Source: Spirosoma linguale DSM 74 (GTDB lineage Bacteria; Bacteroidota; Bacteroidia; Cytophagales; Spirosomataceae). From it: a stretch of 64,000 bases of DNA. The notes under the pieces were generated by a model. That model did no database searches. It saw only the letters and a program-made list of their open reading frames with translations, and was not told the origin of the DNA. Position numbers and translations under genes: made by a program. The DNA lies in the NCBI GenBank assembly GCA_000024525.1, contig CP001769.1, positions 2,776,001-2,840,000 on the forward strand. Direction: 5' to 3'. Of this stretch, positions 35,369 through 43,457 are shown piece after piece (positions within the stretch are counted from its first letter, which is position 1; each line of letters starts with the position of its first letter).

Positions 35369-35938
35369 ATGCCACAGAAAGTTGATATGGAAATTGTACC
35401 AGAAAAAGCGGTTGACCTGCTCAGCCAATTGAAAGTTCGATTCGAGAAAAACATGAACCGTCATGTAGGCCTCGATTGGAGTAAGATACAGGCAAAGCTG
35501 GAAGCTGCACCTGAAAAACTAGGGTCGCTGAATGAAATGGAAAGCACCGGCGGAGAGCCCGATGTGGTTGGCTATGACCAGCAAACGGATGAGTACCTAT
35601 TCGTTGACTGCTCCGAAGAAAGCCCCAAAGGGCGACGAAGTGTTTGTTACGACGACGAAGCCCTGGCGTCCAGAAAAGAAAACAAACCGAAAAATAGCGC
35701 AATCGGTATGGCTGCGGCTATGGGAATTGAGTTGTTAACCGAAGAACAATATCGCGAACTTCAGAAACTAGGGAATTTTGATTTAAAAACATCGAGTTGG
35801 ATACAAACGCCCGTTGACATTAGAAAACTAGGTGGTGCGCTTTTCTGCGACCGCCGTTACAACACGGTGTTTGTATACCACAATGGTGCCGAATCCTATT
35901 ATGCTGCCAGAGGATTCCGTGGCTTATTGAAGGTTTAG
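35369..35938 (+). CDS. DUF4256 domain protein
   Basis: A 189-residue soluble protein of the DUF4256 family. Family-like features: WSKIQAKLEAAPEKLGSLNEMESTGGEPDVVGYD, FVDCSEESPKGRRSVCYDDEAL, MGIELLTEEQYRELQKLGNFD and the final ALFCDRRYNTVFVYHNGAESYYAARGFRG. Function unknown. It starts about 140 bases after the Tet(X)-like gene and is followed by the acetyltransferase gene, on the same strand, so the group may be co-transcribed. Confidence 0.88.
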   Translation: MPQKVDMEIVPEKAVDLLSQLKVRFEKNMNRHVGLDWSKIQAKLEAAPEKLGSLNEMESTGGEPDVVGYDQQTDEYLFVDCSEESPKGRRSVCYDDEALASRKENKPKNSAIGMAAAMGIELLTEEQYRELQKLGNFDLKTSSWIQTPVDIRKLGGALFCDRRYNTVFVYHNGAESYYAARGFRGLLKV

Positions 35939-35984
35939 AACTCGCTTTGGTTTGGCGTATATCCCGCAAATTCGACTAGCAACA

Positions 35985-36425
35985 ATGGTTATTGAACCTC
36001 TGTCAACGCATACCATCAACGATGTGGTTGAGCTTGTTCTCGAATTATGGCCCGACTGCACCCACGATGAAGAACTGGAAAATTACAGCCGTCTCCTAAA
36101 TTCCCCCAATGATGCCTGTTATCTGGCAAAAGTCGGGGCAAGCTACATTGCATTCATACTGATTAGTATTCGGCATGACTACGTCGAAGGGTCTGATGAT
36201 TCACCGGTAGGCTATATTGAAGGCATCTATGTGAGGCCAGACTATCGGAAACAGGGCATCGCCAATAAACTAATTCGGGTGGCGGAAGACTGGGCCAGAC
36301 AAAAAGGATTGACGCAACTTGGCTCAGACACGGAAATAACCAATTCGTCGAGCATAGATTTCCACCGGAAAGCAGGATTTCAGGAAGTCGAACGGATTGT
36401 CTGTTTCATCAAAGACCTATCCTAA
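35985..36425 (+). CDS. AAC(6')-like GNAT acetyltransferase
   Basis: A 146-residue GNAT acetyltransferase. The layout resembles aminoglycoside 6'-N-acetyltransferases: an LWPDCTHDEELENYSRLL N-terminal helix pair, IRHDYVEGSDDSPVGYIEGIYVRPDYRKQGIANKLIRVAEDWA (acetyl-CoA motif A with the RxxGIA loop), GSDTEITNSSSIDFHRKAGF and the final EVERIVCFIKDL. The AAC(6')-I proteins share the DY..G.ETSPVG-LEGIYV signature. Aminoglycoside use is likely by family but not shown. The true start is the ATG at 35985, since the frame's TTG at 35952 adds an unmatched leader. Confidence 0.82.
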   Translation: MVIEPLSTHTINDVVELVLELWPDCTHDEELENYSRLLNSPNDACYLAKVGASYIAFILISIRHDYVEGSDDSPVGYIEGIYVRPDYRKQGIANKLIRVAEDWARQKGLTQLGSDTEITNSSSIDFHRKAGFQEVERIVCFIKDLS

Positions 36426-36469
36426 CTATTCCTTCGTAAAGCCTTATGCTTACTGACTACCTCACCCGG

Positions 36470-37462
36470 TCAGGGCACATAAGGCTTTCCAACGATCAAC
36501 TTATCGCCCGAAAAGTCGACCTCGAAAAAATGAGGATTTCGGATATAACGGCCGTTGCTGTTGTAATGACTGTGGACAGACATCAGCCATTTGCCGGTCA
36601 AGGTTTGAAATAGCATGCCGTGACCAAAATTCGGTGGGGTGATTGGCTCCTTTTCGTGAATCCAGGGACCATCCAGCGTACCGTTTTTCGAATAAACAAC
36701 GCCCTGCGTATACACATCGTCGATCCAACTGGTCCAGATCATACCGAGCCTGCCGGTTCCGGTACGGAATAGAAATGGACCATCCGTCACTTTATTGGGT
36801 CCACCAGTCTTTTTCTCGCGACTCCAGGGGCTGTCACTGGCCCGAAAAAGTAACTTCCCTTCGCCGATTGAACCACTCAAATCAGGTTTGAGCGCTATTT
36901 TCTCCATGGTTCCGTTCAGGTTCTGCAGCCATTCGTAACAGTATACCATGTAGGGCTTCCCGTCCTTATCCACCCAAAACGTACCGTCTAACGTAGGTTT
37001 GTCGGCAGGCAGATAAATCGGGTCTTTCATGGGTACATACGGTCCCTCGGCTTTGTCACTGACTAAAATATGACTGGCCCGACGTTCGATGACGTTTTCA
37101 CCCACTGTATCAATTTTCACCTCCCGATTGGTGAACGTGGCGAAGTAGTAGTACTTGTTTTTATAGGCATGCAGCTCGGCGGCCCAGATCATCGGATTCT
37201 TGCCCATCCAGGATTCAGGGTCGGTTTTGGCGATGCTGAACGGACCCGTCCAGCTTTTGAGATCTTTGCTTTTCCACAACATGCCTCCCGTCCCCGTCAT
37301 ATAATACATGCCGGTAGGCTTATCCGCCAGAACGAACGGATCGCTCAGCCGAATTGAATCCAGGGGTACGTTCTCCCGGATAACCGGCACCCGGTTCTGC
37401 GAAAAACCCAGTGCTACCTGAATGGTGAACCATATGGTGAGTAATACTAACTTGGTACTCAT
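36470..37462 (-). CDS. Secreted glycoside hydrolase, family 43
   Basis: A 330-residue exported enzyme with a signal peptide (STKLVLLTIWFTIQVALGFSQ). It has the five-bladed propeller of GH43: IRLSDPFVLAD supplies the catalytic base Asp, TLDGTFWVDKDGKPYMVYCYEW the second Asp, and VTDGPFLFRTGTGRLGMIWTSW the third blade, where the Glu acid of the usual EGP motif is Asp. Probable substrates are arabinose- or xylose-containing polysaccharides. The 13 residues before 37462 (MIEVDGKKDDKHT) do not fit a signal peptide, so the start is set at 37462. It is a single gene, not part of a SusCD locus in this window. Confidence 0.85.
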   Translation of the reverse strand: MSTKLVLLTIWFTIQVALGFSQNRVPVIRENVPLDSIRLSDPFVLADKPTGMYYMTGTGGMLWKSKDLKSWTGPFSIAKTDPESWMGKNPMIWAAELHAYKNKYYYFATFTNREVKIDTVGENVIERRASHILVSDKAEGPYVPMKDPIYLPADKPTLDGTFWVDKDGKPYMVYCYEWLQNLNGTMEKIALKPDLSGSIGEGKLLFRASDSPWSREKKTGGPNKVTDGPFLFRTGTGRLGMIWTSWIDDVYTQGVVYSKNGTLDGPWIHEKEPITPPNFGHGMLFQTLTGKWLMSVHSHYNSNGRYIRNPHFFEVDFSGDKLIVGKPYVP

Positions 37463-37627
37463 TGTGTGCTTATCGTCTTTTTTACCGTCGACCTCAATCA
37501 CACGTTAAGCGCATACCACACGGATGCTACTTACAGAGGAGCGTAATTTTATTTCGCTGGAAACGGTTTTCCACGATCCCCTGAACAAGCCATTACGGGG
37601 TCATGCCGACCCAACATCCATAACTCA

Positions 37628-37918
37628 CTAGCTACCAGCCAGTGGTGAACCGAATATGCCGACCGCTAATTCTACCCAGATCAGGGCTAGCATTAGCAGT
37701 ATCACGCCACAGATGGCAATGCGGTAATCAACCCGCTTTACCCTCCTCAGGACAAACTCACAAACTAGACCCGTACCGAGCAGCAGGACCCCAGCCACAA
37801 TGAAATCGAACAGACTCCAGTTCACCTCATTGGTAAACTGCATGGCAATGAGCGGTACAGACAATAGTAACGCTACAATGAGAAAAATGCCGATTAGTCG
37901 TTTGTTTTGCGTAAGCAT
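37628..37918 (-). CDS. Small membrane protein, 96 aa
   Basis: A 96-residue protein with three hydrophobic helices (about residues 8-28, 35-57 and 67-90) separated by a charged loop RRVKRVDYR. It is an inner membrane protein of unknown function. An inverted repeat resembling a PadR-type operator lies about 50 bases upstream of its start. It stands alone between the GH43 and DUF2461 genes. Confidence 0.65.
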   Translation of the reverse strand: MLTQNKRLIGIFLIVALLLSVPLIAMQFTNEVNWSLFDFIVAGVLLLGTGLVCEFVLRRVKRVDYRIAICGVILLMLALIWVELAVGIFGSPLAGS

Positions 37919-37968
37919 AGTTGTAGTTGTTTATGGTTAAAAGTTAACGCAACAAACGTAATATAAAG

Positions 37969-37987
37969 TACTTTGAATCACAAAGTA
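37969..37987 (-). promoter_or_regulatory. Inverted repeat upstream of the small membrane gene
   Basis: TACTTTG-AATCA-CAAAGTA, a perfect 7-5-7 dyad, located 50 bases upstream of the ATG at 37918. The AAAGTACTTTG word is common upstream of PadR-regulated genes in this phylum; that link is inference. Confidence 0.45.
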
Positions 37988-38072
37988 TATTAATAAAAGA
38001 ATTTTGGAAGCTCATTTTCCATAAACTTCATGGGTGCCCCAGTCGCAGTAAATGATTGTCAGTTATCCTCCC

Positions 38073-38783
38073 TTACAACGTCACCGACTCTTCTTTCTCA
38101 TCGAAAAACAGGTAGTTAAGCAAATCGCAGTACGGTTTGATGATGCGGCAGCCCCGCACGACTTCATCAGCGAAGCCCGGTTTTAGTACTTCCTTGTCAG
38201 TATAGCGGTGTAGGAAGAACAGCTCTTTCCGGCGGAGCAGGTCAATTTCGGGATGGTCGGCGGAGTAGCCTTTGGGCGATGTTTTCATGACCTCACCGGA
38301 TGCTTCGGGGAAATAGGCTTTGAACTCGGGAGCCTCAATAATATCCTTTAATTCCTGCACGTTATAATCAATCTCCTGCCGGAACTTAGCGAGGTTAGCG
38401 GGCGTTGGCTGCCACATACCCGCCCCCAGAAACGACTGATTACCGGGCTGAATATGGACGTAGTAATCAATGCGACCCGATTGCCGCCCACCAGGGCCAA
38501 TGGCAAACGCCAAATTTGATTTGTACGGAGCTTTATCTTTTGAAAAACGGATGTCGCGGTTGATGCGAAAAATGCAGTCTTTAACGGCTGTATTAGCCAG
38601 CGGTTCAAACGGACTCAGGCCCGTGAGCACCCGTTCTACCACACCGATGAGTTCGGCTTTGGCGGCATCGTACCGTGGTCGATTCGCATGAAACCATTCC
38701 CGATTGTTGTTTTCAACGAGTTCGCGCATGAACTCAAGCGTAGGCGCGGTGAAGGTAGCCTTTGAAGAAGTCTTTGTTGTCAT
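38073..38783 (-). CDS. DUF2461 domain protein
   Basis: A 236-residue protein of the DUF2461/TIGR02453 family. Conserved segments: FMRELVENNNREWFHANRPRYDAAKAEL, DCIFRINRDIRFSKDKAPYKSNLAFAIGPGG, YYVHIQPGNQSFLGAGMWQPTPANLAKFRQEIDYN and HPEIDLLRRKELFFLHRYTDKE. Cytosolic; the molecular function is unknown. Single gene with no evident operon partner. Confidence 0.93.
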   Translation of the reverse strand: MTTKTSSKATFTAPTLEFMRELVENNNREWFHANRPRYDAAKAELIGVVERVLTGLSPFEPLANTAVKDCIFRINRDIRFSKDKAPYKSNLAFAIGPGGRQSGRIDYYVHIQPGNQSFLGAGMWQPTPANLAKFRQEIDYNVQELKDIIEAPEFKAYFPEASGEVMKTSPKGYSADHPEIDLLRRKELFFLHRYTDKEVLKPGFADEVVRGCRIIKPYCDLLNYLFFDEKEESVTL

Positions 38784-38848
38784 AACCTATCAAAGATAGG
38801 GAATCATAGATGATGTATGATATAGGGCTGGCGTATCCTTATGAAGAT

Positions 38849-38924
38849 GTTGTTGTACCTACGGGTTTTAACCCGTATAGTATAGTAGCATGAGTTACGG
38901 GCTTCAGCCCGTAGGTACAACAAC
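38849..38924. repeat. REP-like branched palindrome A
   Basis: Outer arms 38849-38865 and 38908-38924 are perfectly complementary (17 bases). Each outer arm overlaps an inner hairpin: ACGGGT-TTTA-ACCCGT (38861-38876) and ACGGGC-TTCA-GCCCGT (38897-38912). The architecture, two CGGG/CCCG hairpins inside a longer dyad, matches repetitive extragenic palindromes. It lies between an AraC gene and a DUF2461 gene. Confidence 0.8.
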
Positions 38925-38951
38925 TTCGTAACTCCTCAAATCCGTTTACCC

Positions 38952-39887
38952 TTAATTCAGTCCAGCAAGCTGCCGCTTGAAGTCGCGGGGGCAGATGTGT
39001 TCGATGGAGCGGAAGGCGTTGCTGAAGTGCGTCACGCTGTTGAACCCCGATTCATAACAGGCATCCGTTACGCTTTTGGCCGGATCGCTCAGAATGGTTT
39101 TGGCCCGGCGAATACGTTCAGTTAAGATGAACTGCGCGGGCGAAATACCCAGCTCACTTTTGAAAAGCCGAAAAAAGTGAGATTGAGACAAACAGGCTTT
39201 GTCGCTCAACTCGTCTATCGACAAGTTGCGGGTGATATTGTCCCGAATATACGATACGATATAAGCCAGTCGGTTAGTAGTTGTATGCTGGCTGGTTTGA
39301 TGCAGCAGTCCGGTCCGCACCTGGGTTTGTGAAAGCCGGACGATCAACTCGCGGAGGGTATTCTTGATAAAGAACGTCTTGAAGGGGTTGTTTTCGCGGA
39401 AGAGCCGAATCAGCTTGTCGGTCAGCGAACTAATTTCGGGGTCGTTTTGCAGCAAATAATTATCGGTATTCAGTTGCCACTCATCGACCAGTTCAACACG
39501 GGGAACCTCTTCATTGAGTTCGGCGATGGTTTCGCGGATGAACTCGTCCGAAATCGTTAACGCCAGACAGCGCGTGGGATCATGGGTGGTCGCATCAGGG
39601 AAATCAATCTGCATCAGTCGGTCCGAGGGTAATAATAAGGACTCACCGGGCTGGTAGTTGAACGGCTCCATTTCCCGCAGGTGCATTACCTTCCGACCGC
39701 TCAGCATACTCGTCATAACGGGGGCATTGAATCGTAGTTGGATGAGCTGGGCCTGCTGAAACGTCTCGTATAGATGCAGCTCGGCCGCATCATGACTTAG
39801 TGTCAGCTTATTTTCTACTAGTGTATCCAGTCGGGCTCCCCACGCACTAACCGCTTCGTTGGTCGCCAATTTCCCTAGTTTCTTCAT
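38952..39887 (-). CDS. AraC-family regulator
   Basis: A 311-residue AraC regulator whose N-terminal half is of the AraC_N type (FNAPVMTSMLSGRKVMHLREMEPFNYQPGESLLLPS). The C-terminal HTH is complete: NLSIDELSDKACLSQSHFFRLFKSELGISPAQFILTERIRRAK and SVTDACYESGFNSVTHFSNAFRSIEHICPRDFKRQ. It is divergent from the aldehyde dehydrogenase and likely regulates it in response to an aldehyde or alcohol. The open frame extends to 39959 but MKKLGKLATN at 39887 is the natural start. Confidence 0.9.
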   Translation of the reverse strand: MKKLGKLATNEAVSAWGARLDTLVENKLTLSHDAAELHLYETFQQAQLIQLRFNAPVMTSMLSGRKVMHLREMEPFNYQPGESLLLPSDRLMQIDFPDATTHDPTRCLALTISDEFIRETIAELNEEVPRVELVDEWQLNTDNYLLQNDPEISSLTDKLIRLFRENNPFKTFFIKNTLRELIVRLSQTQVRTGLLHQTSQHTTTNRLAYIVSYIRDNITRNLSIDELSDKACLSQSHFFRLFKSELGISPAQFILTERIRRAKTILSDPAKSVTDACYESGFNSVTHFSNAFRSIEHICPRDFKRQLAGLN

Positions 39888-40004
39888 ACGACTCGATGAT
39901 GGTAGGATTTCGTAAGTATTTGAGAGGATAACGCAAAAATACTTGGACAATTTCGGCAAAATTTGTGAAGAAGCTAATTAAATAATTTTAAATCCTTTCC
40001 AGAC

Positions 40005-41519
40005 ATGCAAACTGCTGAAGCGCCGAGCAAGATTATGCCCCGGCCCATGTTCAAAACTCAATACGAAAATTATATAGGCGGAAAGTGGGTACCACCCGTC
40101 GGGGGCGAGTACTTCGACAACCAGTCACCAGTAGATGGCAGCCTGATCGCCAAGATGCCCCGGTCCAAATCGGCCGACGTTGATCTGGCCGTTGCCGCTG
40201 CCCAAAAAGCGTTCGAGACCTGGGGAAAAACATCGGCGGCTGAACGCAGCAAAGTACTGCTTCAGATTGCCGACGTGATCGAGCAGAATCTGGAGTTTCT
40301 GGCACGGGTCGAAACGGTTGAGAATGGCAAAGCCCTCCGCGAAACAATGGCCGCCGATCTGCCGCTTTGCGTCGATCACTTCCGCTATTTTGCGGGCGTT
40401 ATCCGTGCTGAAGAAGGATCAGCCACCGAGCTAAACGCCGATACGCTATCACTCATCATTAAAGAGCCGGTAGGCGTTGTCGGCCAAATCATTCCCTGGA
40501 ATTTCCCGCTGCTGATGGCGACCTGGAAATTAGCTCCGGCGCTGGCTGCGGGTTGCTGCGTGGTGATCAAGCCTGCCGAGCAAACCCCAACGTCGCTGGC
40601 TATTCTGTTCGAACTGCTGGAAGGTATCGTGCCAGCTGGCGTAGTGAACATCATTCAGGGCTTTGGCCCGGAAGCCGGCAAGCCGCTGGCCCAGCATAAG
40701 GGCATCAACAAAGTGGCCTTTACGGGCGAAACCACAACGGGTCGTCTGATCATGCAGTATGCTTCGGAAAACCTGATTCCTGTAACAATGGAACTGGGGG
40801 GTAAATCGCCGAACATCTTCATGAAATCCGTTGGCGATGCCGATGATGAGTTCTTCGACAAATGTGTAGAAGGCGCTGTAATGTTCGCCCTTAACCAGGG
40901 CGAGATCTGCACTTGCCCTTCGCGTTTGCTGGTACACGAAGACATCTACGACAAGTTTATGGAGCGGGTCATTGCCCGTACCAAAGCCATCAAACTCGGT
41001 CACCCGCTCGATCCGGAAACGATGATGGGCGCGCAGGCCAGCAACGACCAGTACGAAAAAATCCTGTCGTACATCGACATTGGTAAGCAGGAAGGTGCCG
41101 AAGTCCTGACAGGCGGTGGTCCGGCCGATAGCGTGGAAGGTGGCTATTACATTCAGCCAACGATCTTCAAAGGCCACAACAAAATGCGGATTTTCCAGGA
41201 AGAAATCTTCGGCCCTGTCCTGTCGGTGACCACCTTCAAAGATGCCGACGAAGCCGTAGCCATCGCTAATGATACGCTGTATGGCCTGGGTGCCGGTTTC
41301 TGGTCCCGTGATGCGCATGAGCTGTACACCATTCCCCGGCAGATTCAGGCCGGTCGTGTGTGGGTTAACTGCTACCACGATTACCCAGCGCACGCACCGT
41401 TTGGCGGCTATAAGAAGTCGGGCTTCGGTCGGGAGAACCACCTGATGATGCTGAACCACTATCGCCAGGTGAAAAACCTGCTGATTTCGTACAGCAAGAA
41501 TAAGCTTGGATTCTTTTGA
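40005..41519 (+). CDS. NAD-dependent aldehyde dehydrogenase
   Basis: A 504-residue enzyme of the ALDH superfamily, close to the acetaldehyde dehydrogenase II (ExaC/AcoD) type. Motifs: [23 protein letters not shown] (NAD site), [23 protein letters not shown] (general base Glu), [19 protein letters not shown] (nucleophile Cys), and [15 protein letters not shown]. It oxidises aldehydes to acids with NAD(P)+. Downstream lie EthD- and DUF779-type genes in the same direction; ALDH-DUF779 pairing is often seen. A 36-bp perfect palindrome starts just after its stop. Confidence 0.95.
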   Translation: MQTAEAPSKIMPRPMFKTQYENYIGGKWVPPVGGEYFDNQSPVDGSLIAKMPRSKSADVDLAVAAAQKAFETWGKTSAAERSKVLLQIADVIEQNLEFLARVETVENGKALRETMAADLPLCVDHFRYFAGVIRAEEGSATELNADTLSLIIKEPVGVVGQIIPWNFPLLMATWKLAPALAAGCCVVIKPAEQTPTSLAILFELLEGIVPAGVVNIIQGFGPEAGKPLAQHKGINKVAFTGETTTGRLIMQYASENLIPVTMELGGKSPNIFMKSVGDADDEFFDKCVEGAVMFALNQGEICTCPSRLLVHEDIYDKFMERVIARTKAIKLGHPLDPETMMGAQASNDQYEKILSYIDIGKQEGAEVLTGGGPADSVEGGYYIQPTIFKGHNKMRIFQEEIFGPVLSVTTFKDADEAVAIANDTLYGLGAGFWSRDAHELYTIPRQIQAGRVWVNCYHDYPAHAPFGGYKKSGFGRENHLMMLNHYRQVKNLLISYSKNKLGFF

Positions 41520-41610
41520 TAACGAGTGAACGATCAAAAGAGTGATAGAGCGAAAACGCTGGCGTATAGCTATCTTTCGCTCTATCACTCTTTTGATCGT
41601 TCACTCGTTA
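41520..41610. repeat. 36-bp perfect inverted repeat after the dehydrogenase
   Basis: Arms 41520-41555 and 41575-41610 are perfectly complementary around a 19-base loop. It starts at the base after the dehydrogenase stop and lies 20 bases before the EthD-like ATG. It has no poly-T tail, so it may attenuate or stabilise mRNA ends and need not be an intrinsic terminator. Confidence 0.85.
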
Positions 41611-41630
41611 CTTAATTTCTCTTTTTCCTT

Positions 41631-41933
41631 ATGTTTAGCTTTACAGTTCTTTATCCAAACACAGAGGGCAGTCAGTTTGATTTGGCCTACTATCTGGATA
41701 CACACATTCCCCTTGTTAAGAAGTTACTAACGCCAATGGGTATGGTCAGCGTCAATATGCAGGAAGGTCTGCCGGGCGATACCCAACCCGCCTTTGTCAT
41801 GATTATCGGTATGGTCTTCAACACTATCGACGAATTAAATCTTGCCATCGCAACACATATTGACGAGATGGTAGCCGATGTACCTAAATTTACGACTATC
41901 CGCCCCATTACTCAGGTAAGCCGGGTGTTGTAA
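41631..41933 (+). CDS. EthD-family protein
   Basis: A 100-residue ferredoxin-like alpha/beta barrel protein of the EthD family. Family features: FSFTVLYPNTEGSQFDLAYYLDTHIPLVKKLL at the N-terminus and FNTIDELNLAIATHIDEMVADVPKFTTIRP at the C-terminus. EthD was defined as an accessory protein for ethyl tert-butyl ether degradation; here the function is unknown. It lies between aldehyde dehydrogenase and DUF779. Confidence 0.88.
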   Translation: MFSFTVLYPNTEGSQFDLAYYLDTHIPLVKKLLTPMGMVSVNMQEGLPGDTQPAFVMIIGMVFNTIDELNLAIATHIDEMVADVPKFTTIRPITQVSRVL

Positions 41934-41957
41934 CACGTTTATACATAACTTCCGCTT

Positions 41958-42347
41958 ATGACGACTCAAACAACCTCCCGCGTTGATGTAACACCAGCTG
42001 CAGCCGACGTTATTGCTAAACTCAAGGCCGAAAATGGGCCGCTGATGTTTCACCAAAGCGGTGGTTGCTGCGACGGTTCTTCGCCGATGTGTTACGAGGA
42101 CGGCGAGTTCATCATTGGCTCGTCGGACGTATTGCTGGGACAGATCGAAGGGTGTAATTTCTGGATGTCGAGCGACCAGTTCGAGTACTGGCAGCATACG
42201 CACCTGACCATCGACGTAACCCCTGGCCGGGGAGCTAGTTTCTCGCTCGAAATTCCGATGGGGGTACGCTTTATGATCCGCTCGCGCCTGTTCGAACCCG
42301 ACGAAGCCGAACACATGGCTCCGGTGCATGTCGGGCCACTGGAGTAG
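41958..42347 (+). CDS. DUF779 domain protein
   Basis: A 129-residue protein of DUF779. The region LKAENGPLMFHQSGGCCDGSSPMCYEDGEFIIGSSDVLLG carries the strictly conserved Cys cluster, and WMSSDQFEYWQHTHLTIDVTPGRGASFSLE follows. The family is usually encoded next to aldehyde dehydrogenase genes, as here (two genes upstream). Cys residues may bind a metal; function unproved. It starts 25 bases after the EthD stop and is probably in the same operon. Confidence 0.93.
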   Translation: MTTQTTSRVDVTPAAADVIAKLKAENGPLMFHQSGGCCDGSSPMCYEDGEFIIGSSDVLLGQIEGCNFWMSSDQFEYWQHTHLTIDVTPGRGASFSLEIPMGVRFMIRSRLFEPDEAEHMAPVHVGPLE

Positions 42348-42368
42348 GTTTTGGATTGTTTTAGGATT

Positions 42369-42470
42369 GCTGGCGCGGGTATTTACCCGTGCCTTTTTAT
42401 TGAGTCAGTATTCACTGACGCAAGCAAATGCTTGCTTTATAAAAAGGCACGAGCGTATGCTCGCGCCAGC
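42369..42470. repeat. REP-like branched palindrome B, four inner hairpins
   Basis: Outer arms 42369-42400 and 42439-42470 (32 bases) pair except for a central stretch in each that forms its own small hairpin (CGGGTATTTACCCG and CGAGCGTATGCTCG). The centre contains two further hairpins, GTCAGT-ATTC-ACTGAC and GCAAGC-AAAT-GCTTGC. The shape recalls element A. It lies between the DUF779 and DoxX genes. Confidence 0.8.
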
Positions 42471-42551
42471 TAGCCCCAACCCAAATAACCCCTTGACAAT
42501 CAAGTTCATTTAGTTTATATTCGGTTCGTATTCACTAAACCGCTTACAGCT

Positions 42552-42986
42552 ATGAACCTATTGAATCGCGTTGAACACTGGGGCGACACGCATCACCCCG
42601 CGTGGACGGATGGTTTGCGGATTGTGTTAGGGATTATTCTCTTTCTGAAAGGCGTAAGTTTCATTAGCGACACGGCCTACCTCACCAATCTGGTAGGTGG
42701 TCTACACTTCGGTCTTTTGCCGGTTATTTTGGTGCACTACGTAGCTTTTGCACATTTGATGGGCGGCTTTCTGATCGCTCTTGGCTGCATGACCCGCCTG
42801 ATGGTCATCCTCCAACTGCCTATTCTGGTTGGGGCCCTGTTCTTCGTCAATATAAGCCAGGGTTTCTCTCCGTTGAATTCGGAATTATGGCTTTCGGTCA
42901 TTGTCCTGATGCTCTTACTCGTGTTTCTGGTACTGGGTTCCGGACGGTTTTCGATGGACGAATACGTCAAACAAAACGCCCGCTGA
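42552..42986 (+). CDS. DoxX-family membrane protein
   Basis: A 144-residue four-helix membrane protein of the DoxX family. The segments WTDGLRIVLGIILFLKGVSFIS, FAHLMGGFLIALGCMTRL, LQLPILVGALFFV and LWLSVIVLMLLLVFLVLGSGRFSMDEY match the family layout. DoxX proteins act in quinone-linked or thiol redox processes; the specific role is unknown. It begins downstream of palindrome B and precedes two small charged ORFs. Confidence 0.85.
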   Translation: MNLLNRVEHWGDTHHPAWTDGLRIVLGIILFLKGVSFISDTAYLTNLVGGLHFGLLPVILVHYVAFAHLMGGFLIALGCMTRLMVILQLPILVGALFFVNISQGFSPLNSELWLSVIVLMLLLVFLVLGSGRFSMDEYVKQNAR

Positions 42987-43021
42987 CCGGTTTTGCTGCC
43001 ACAACTAAACCAAACAACGTT

Positions 43022-43216
43022 ATGGCAGACAAGACCCTTGAAAAAGTCGAAAAATCGTACGAAGGCCAGCGCATTACGGATAATCAGGACAACGGCACTG
43101 GTCACGGTGAGAAAGGAAACGGCCGGAGTTCAACCTCGCACAAGAGTTCGTCGAAAGGAAGCCGCAGTTCCGGTGGTTCAACCGGGGGGAGCAAAGGTGG
43201 CAGTAAGACAAACTAA
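43022..43216 (+). CDS. Small disordered hydrophilic protein, 64 aa
   Basis: The ATG at 43022 opens a 64-residue frame beginning MADKTLEKVEKSYEGQRITD and continuing into a Ser/Gly/Lys-rich tail ending GGSKGGSKTN. No signal peptide, no known domain; predicted fully disordered. It lies 35 bases after the DoxX stop. A DNA- or polyphosphate-binding role is only a guess from composition. Confidence 0.6.
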   Translation: MADKTLEKVEKSYEGQRITDNQDNGTGHGEKGNGRSSTSHKSSSKGSRSSGGSTGGSKGGSKTN

Positions 43217-43236
43217 AATCGCAACTCGCTACCGCA

Positions 43237-43419
43237 ATGAACCTGTTTATCAAGTACTATTCGCCACAGATTGGTGGGGCCAATAGTTCCAAGAACCAGA
43301 AAGAAGAAGGCAAAGCCGGTAAAAGCGGCAGCCATCAACGGTCGACAAAAAAGACGACGGAGAAGAACGATCCGGATAAAAACGAGAATACAAAAAAGAA
43401 CGCCAACAGCGTCGATTAA
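43237..43419 (+). CDS. Small Lys/Asn-rich protein, 60 aa
   Basis: A 60-residue frame starting MNLFIKYYSPQIGGANSSKN and continuing as highly charged Lys/Glu/Asn/Ser-rich sequence. It follows the preceding small gene by 20 bases and ends directly before a terminator. No family is recognised. The pair appears to form the tail of the DoxX transcript. Confidence 0.5.
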   Translation: MNLFIKYYSPQIGGANSSKNQKEEGKAGKSGSHQRSTKKTTEKNDPDKNENTKKNANSVD

Positions 43420-43425
43420 CAGAAG

Positions 43426-43457
43426 GAAGGCCCGCTACAAACGGGCCTTCTTCTTTT
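43426..43457 (+). terminator. Rho-independent terminator
   Basis: GAAGGCCCG (43426-43434) pairs with CGGGCCTTC (43442-43450), followed by TTCTTTT. It serves the small-ORF transcript and overlaps the stop of the convergent SPL-family gene. Confidence 0.85.

Noticed and set aside
40530..41588. 352-residue frame antisense to aldehyde dehydrogenase
   Set aside because: It lies within a gene with all ALDH motifs; the antisense product has no recognisable domain and is a codon-bias artefact.
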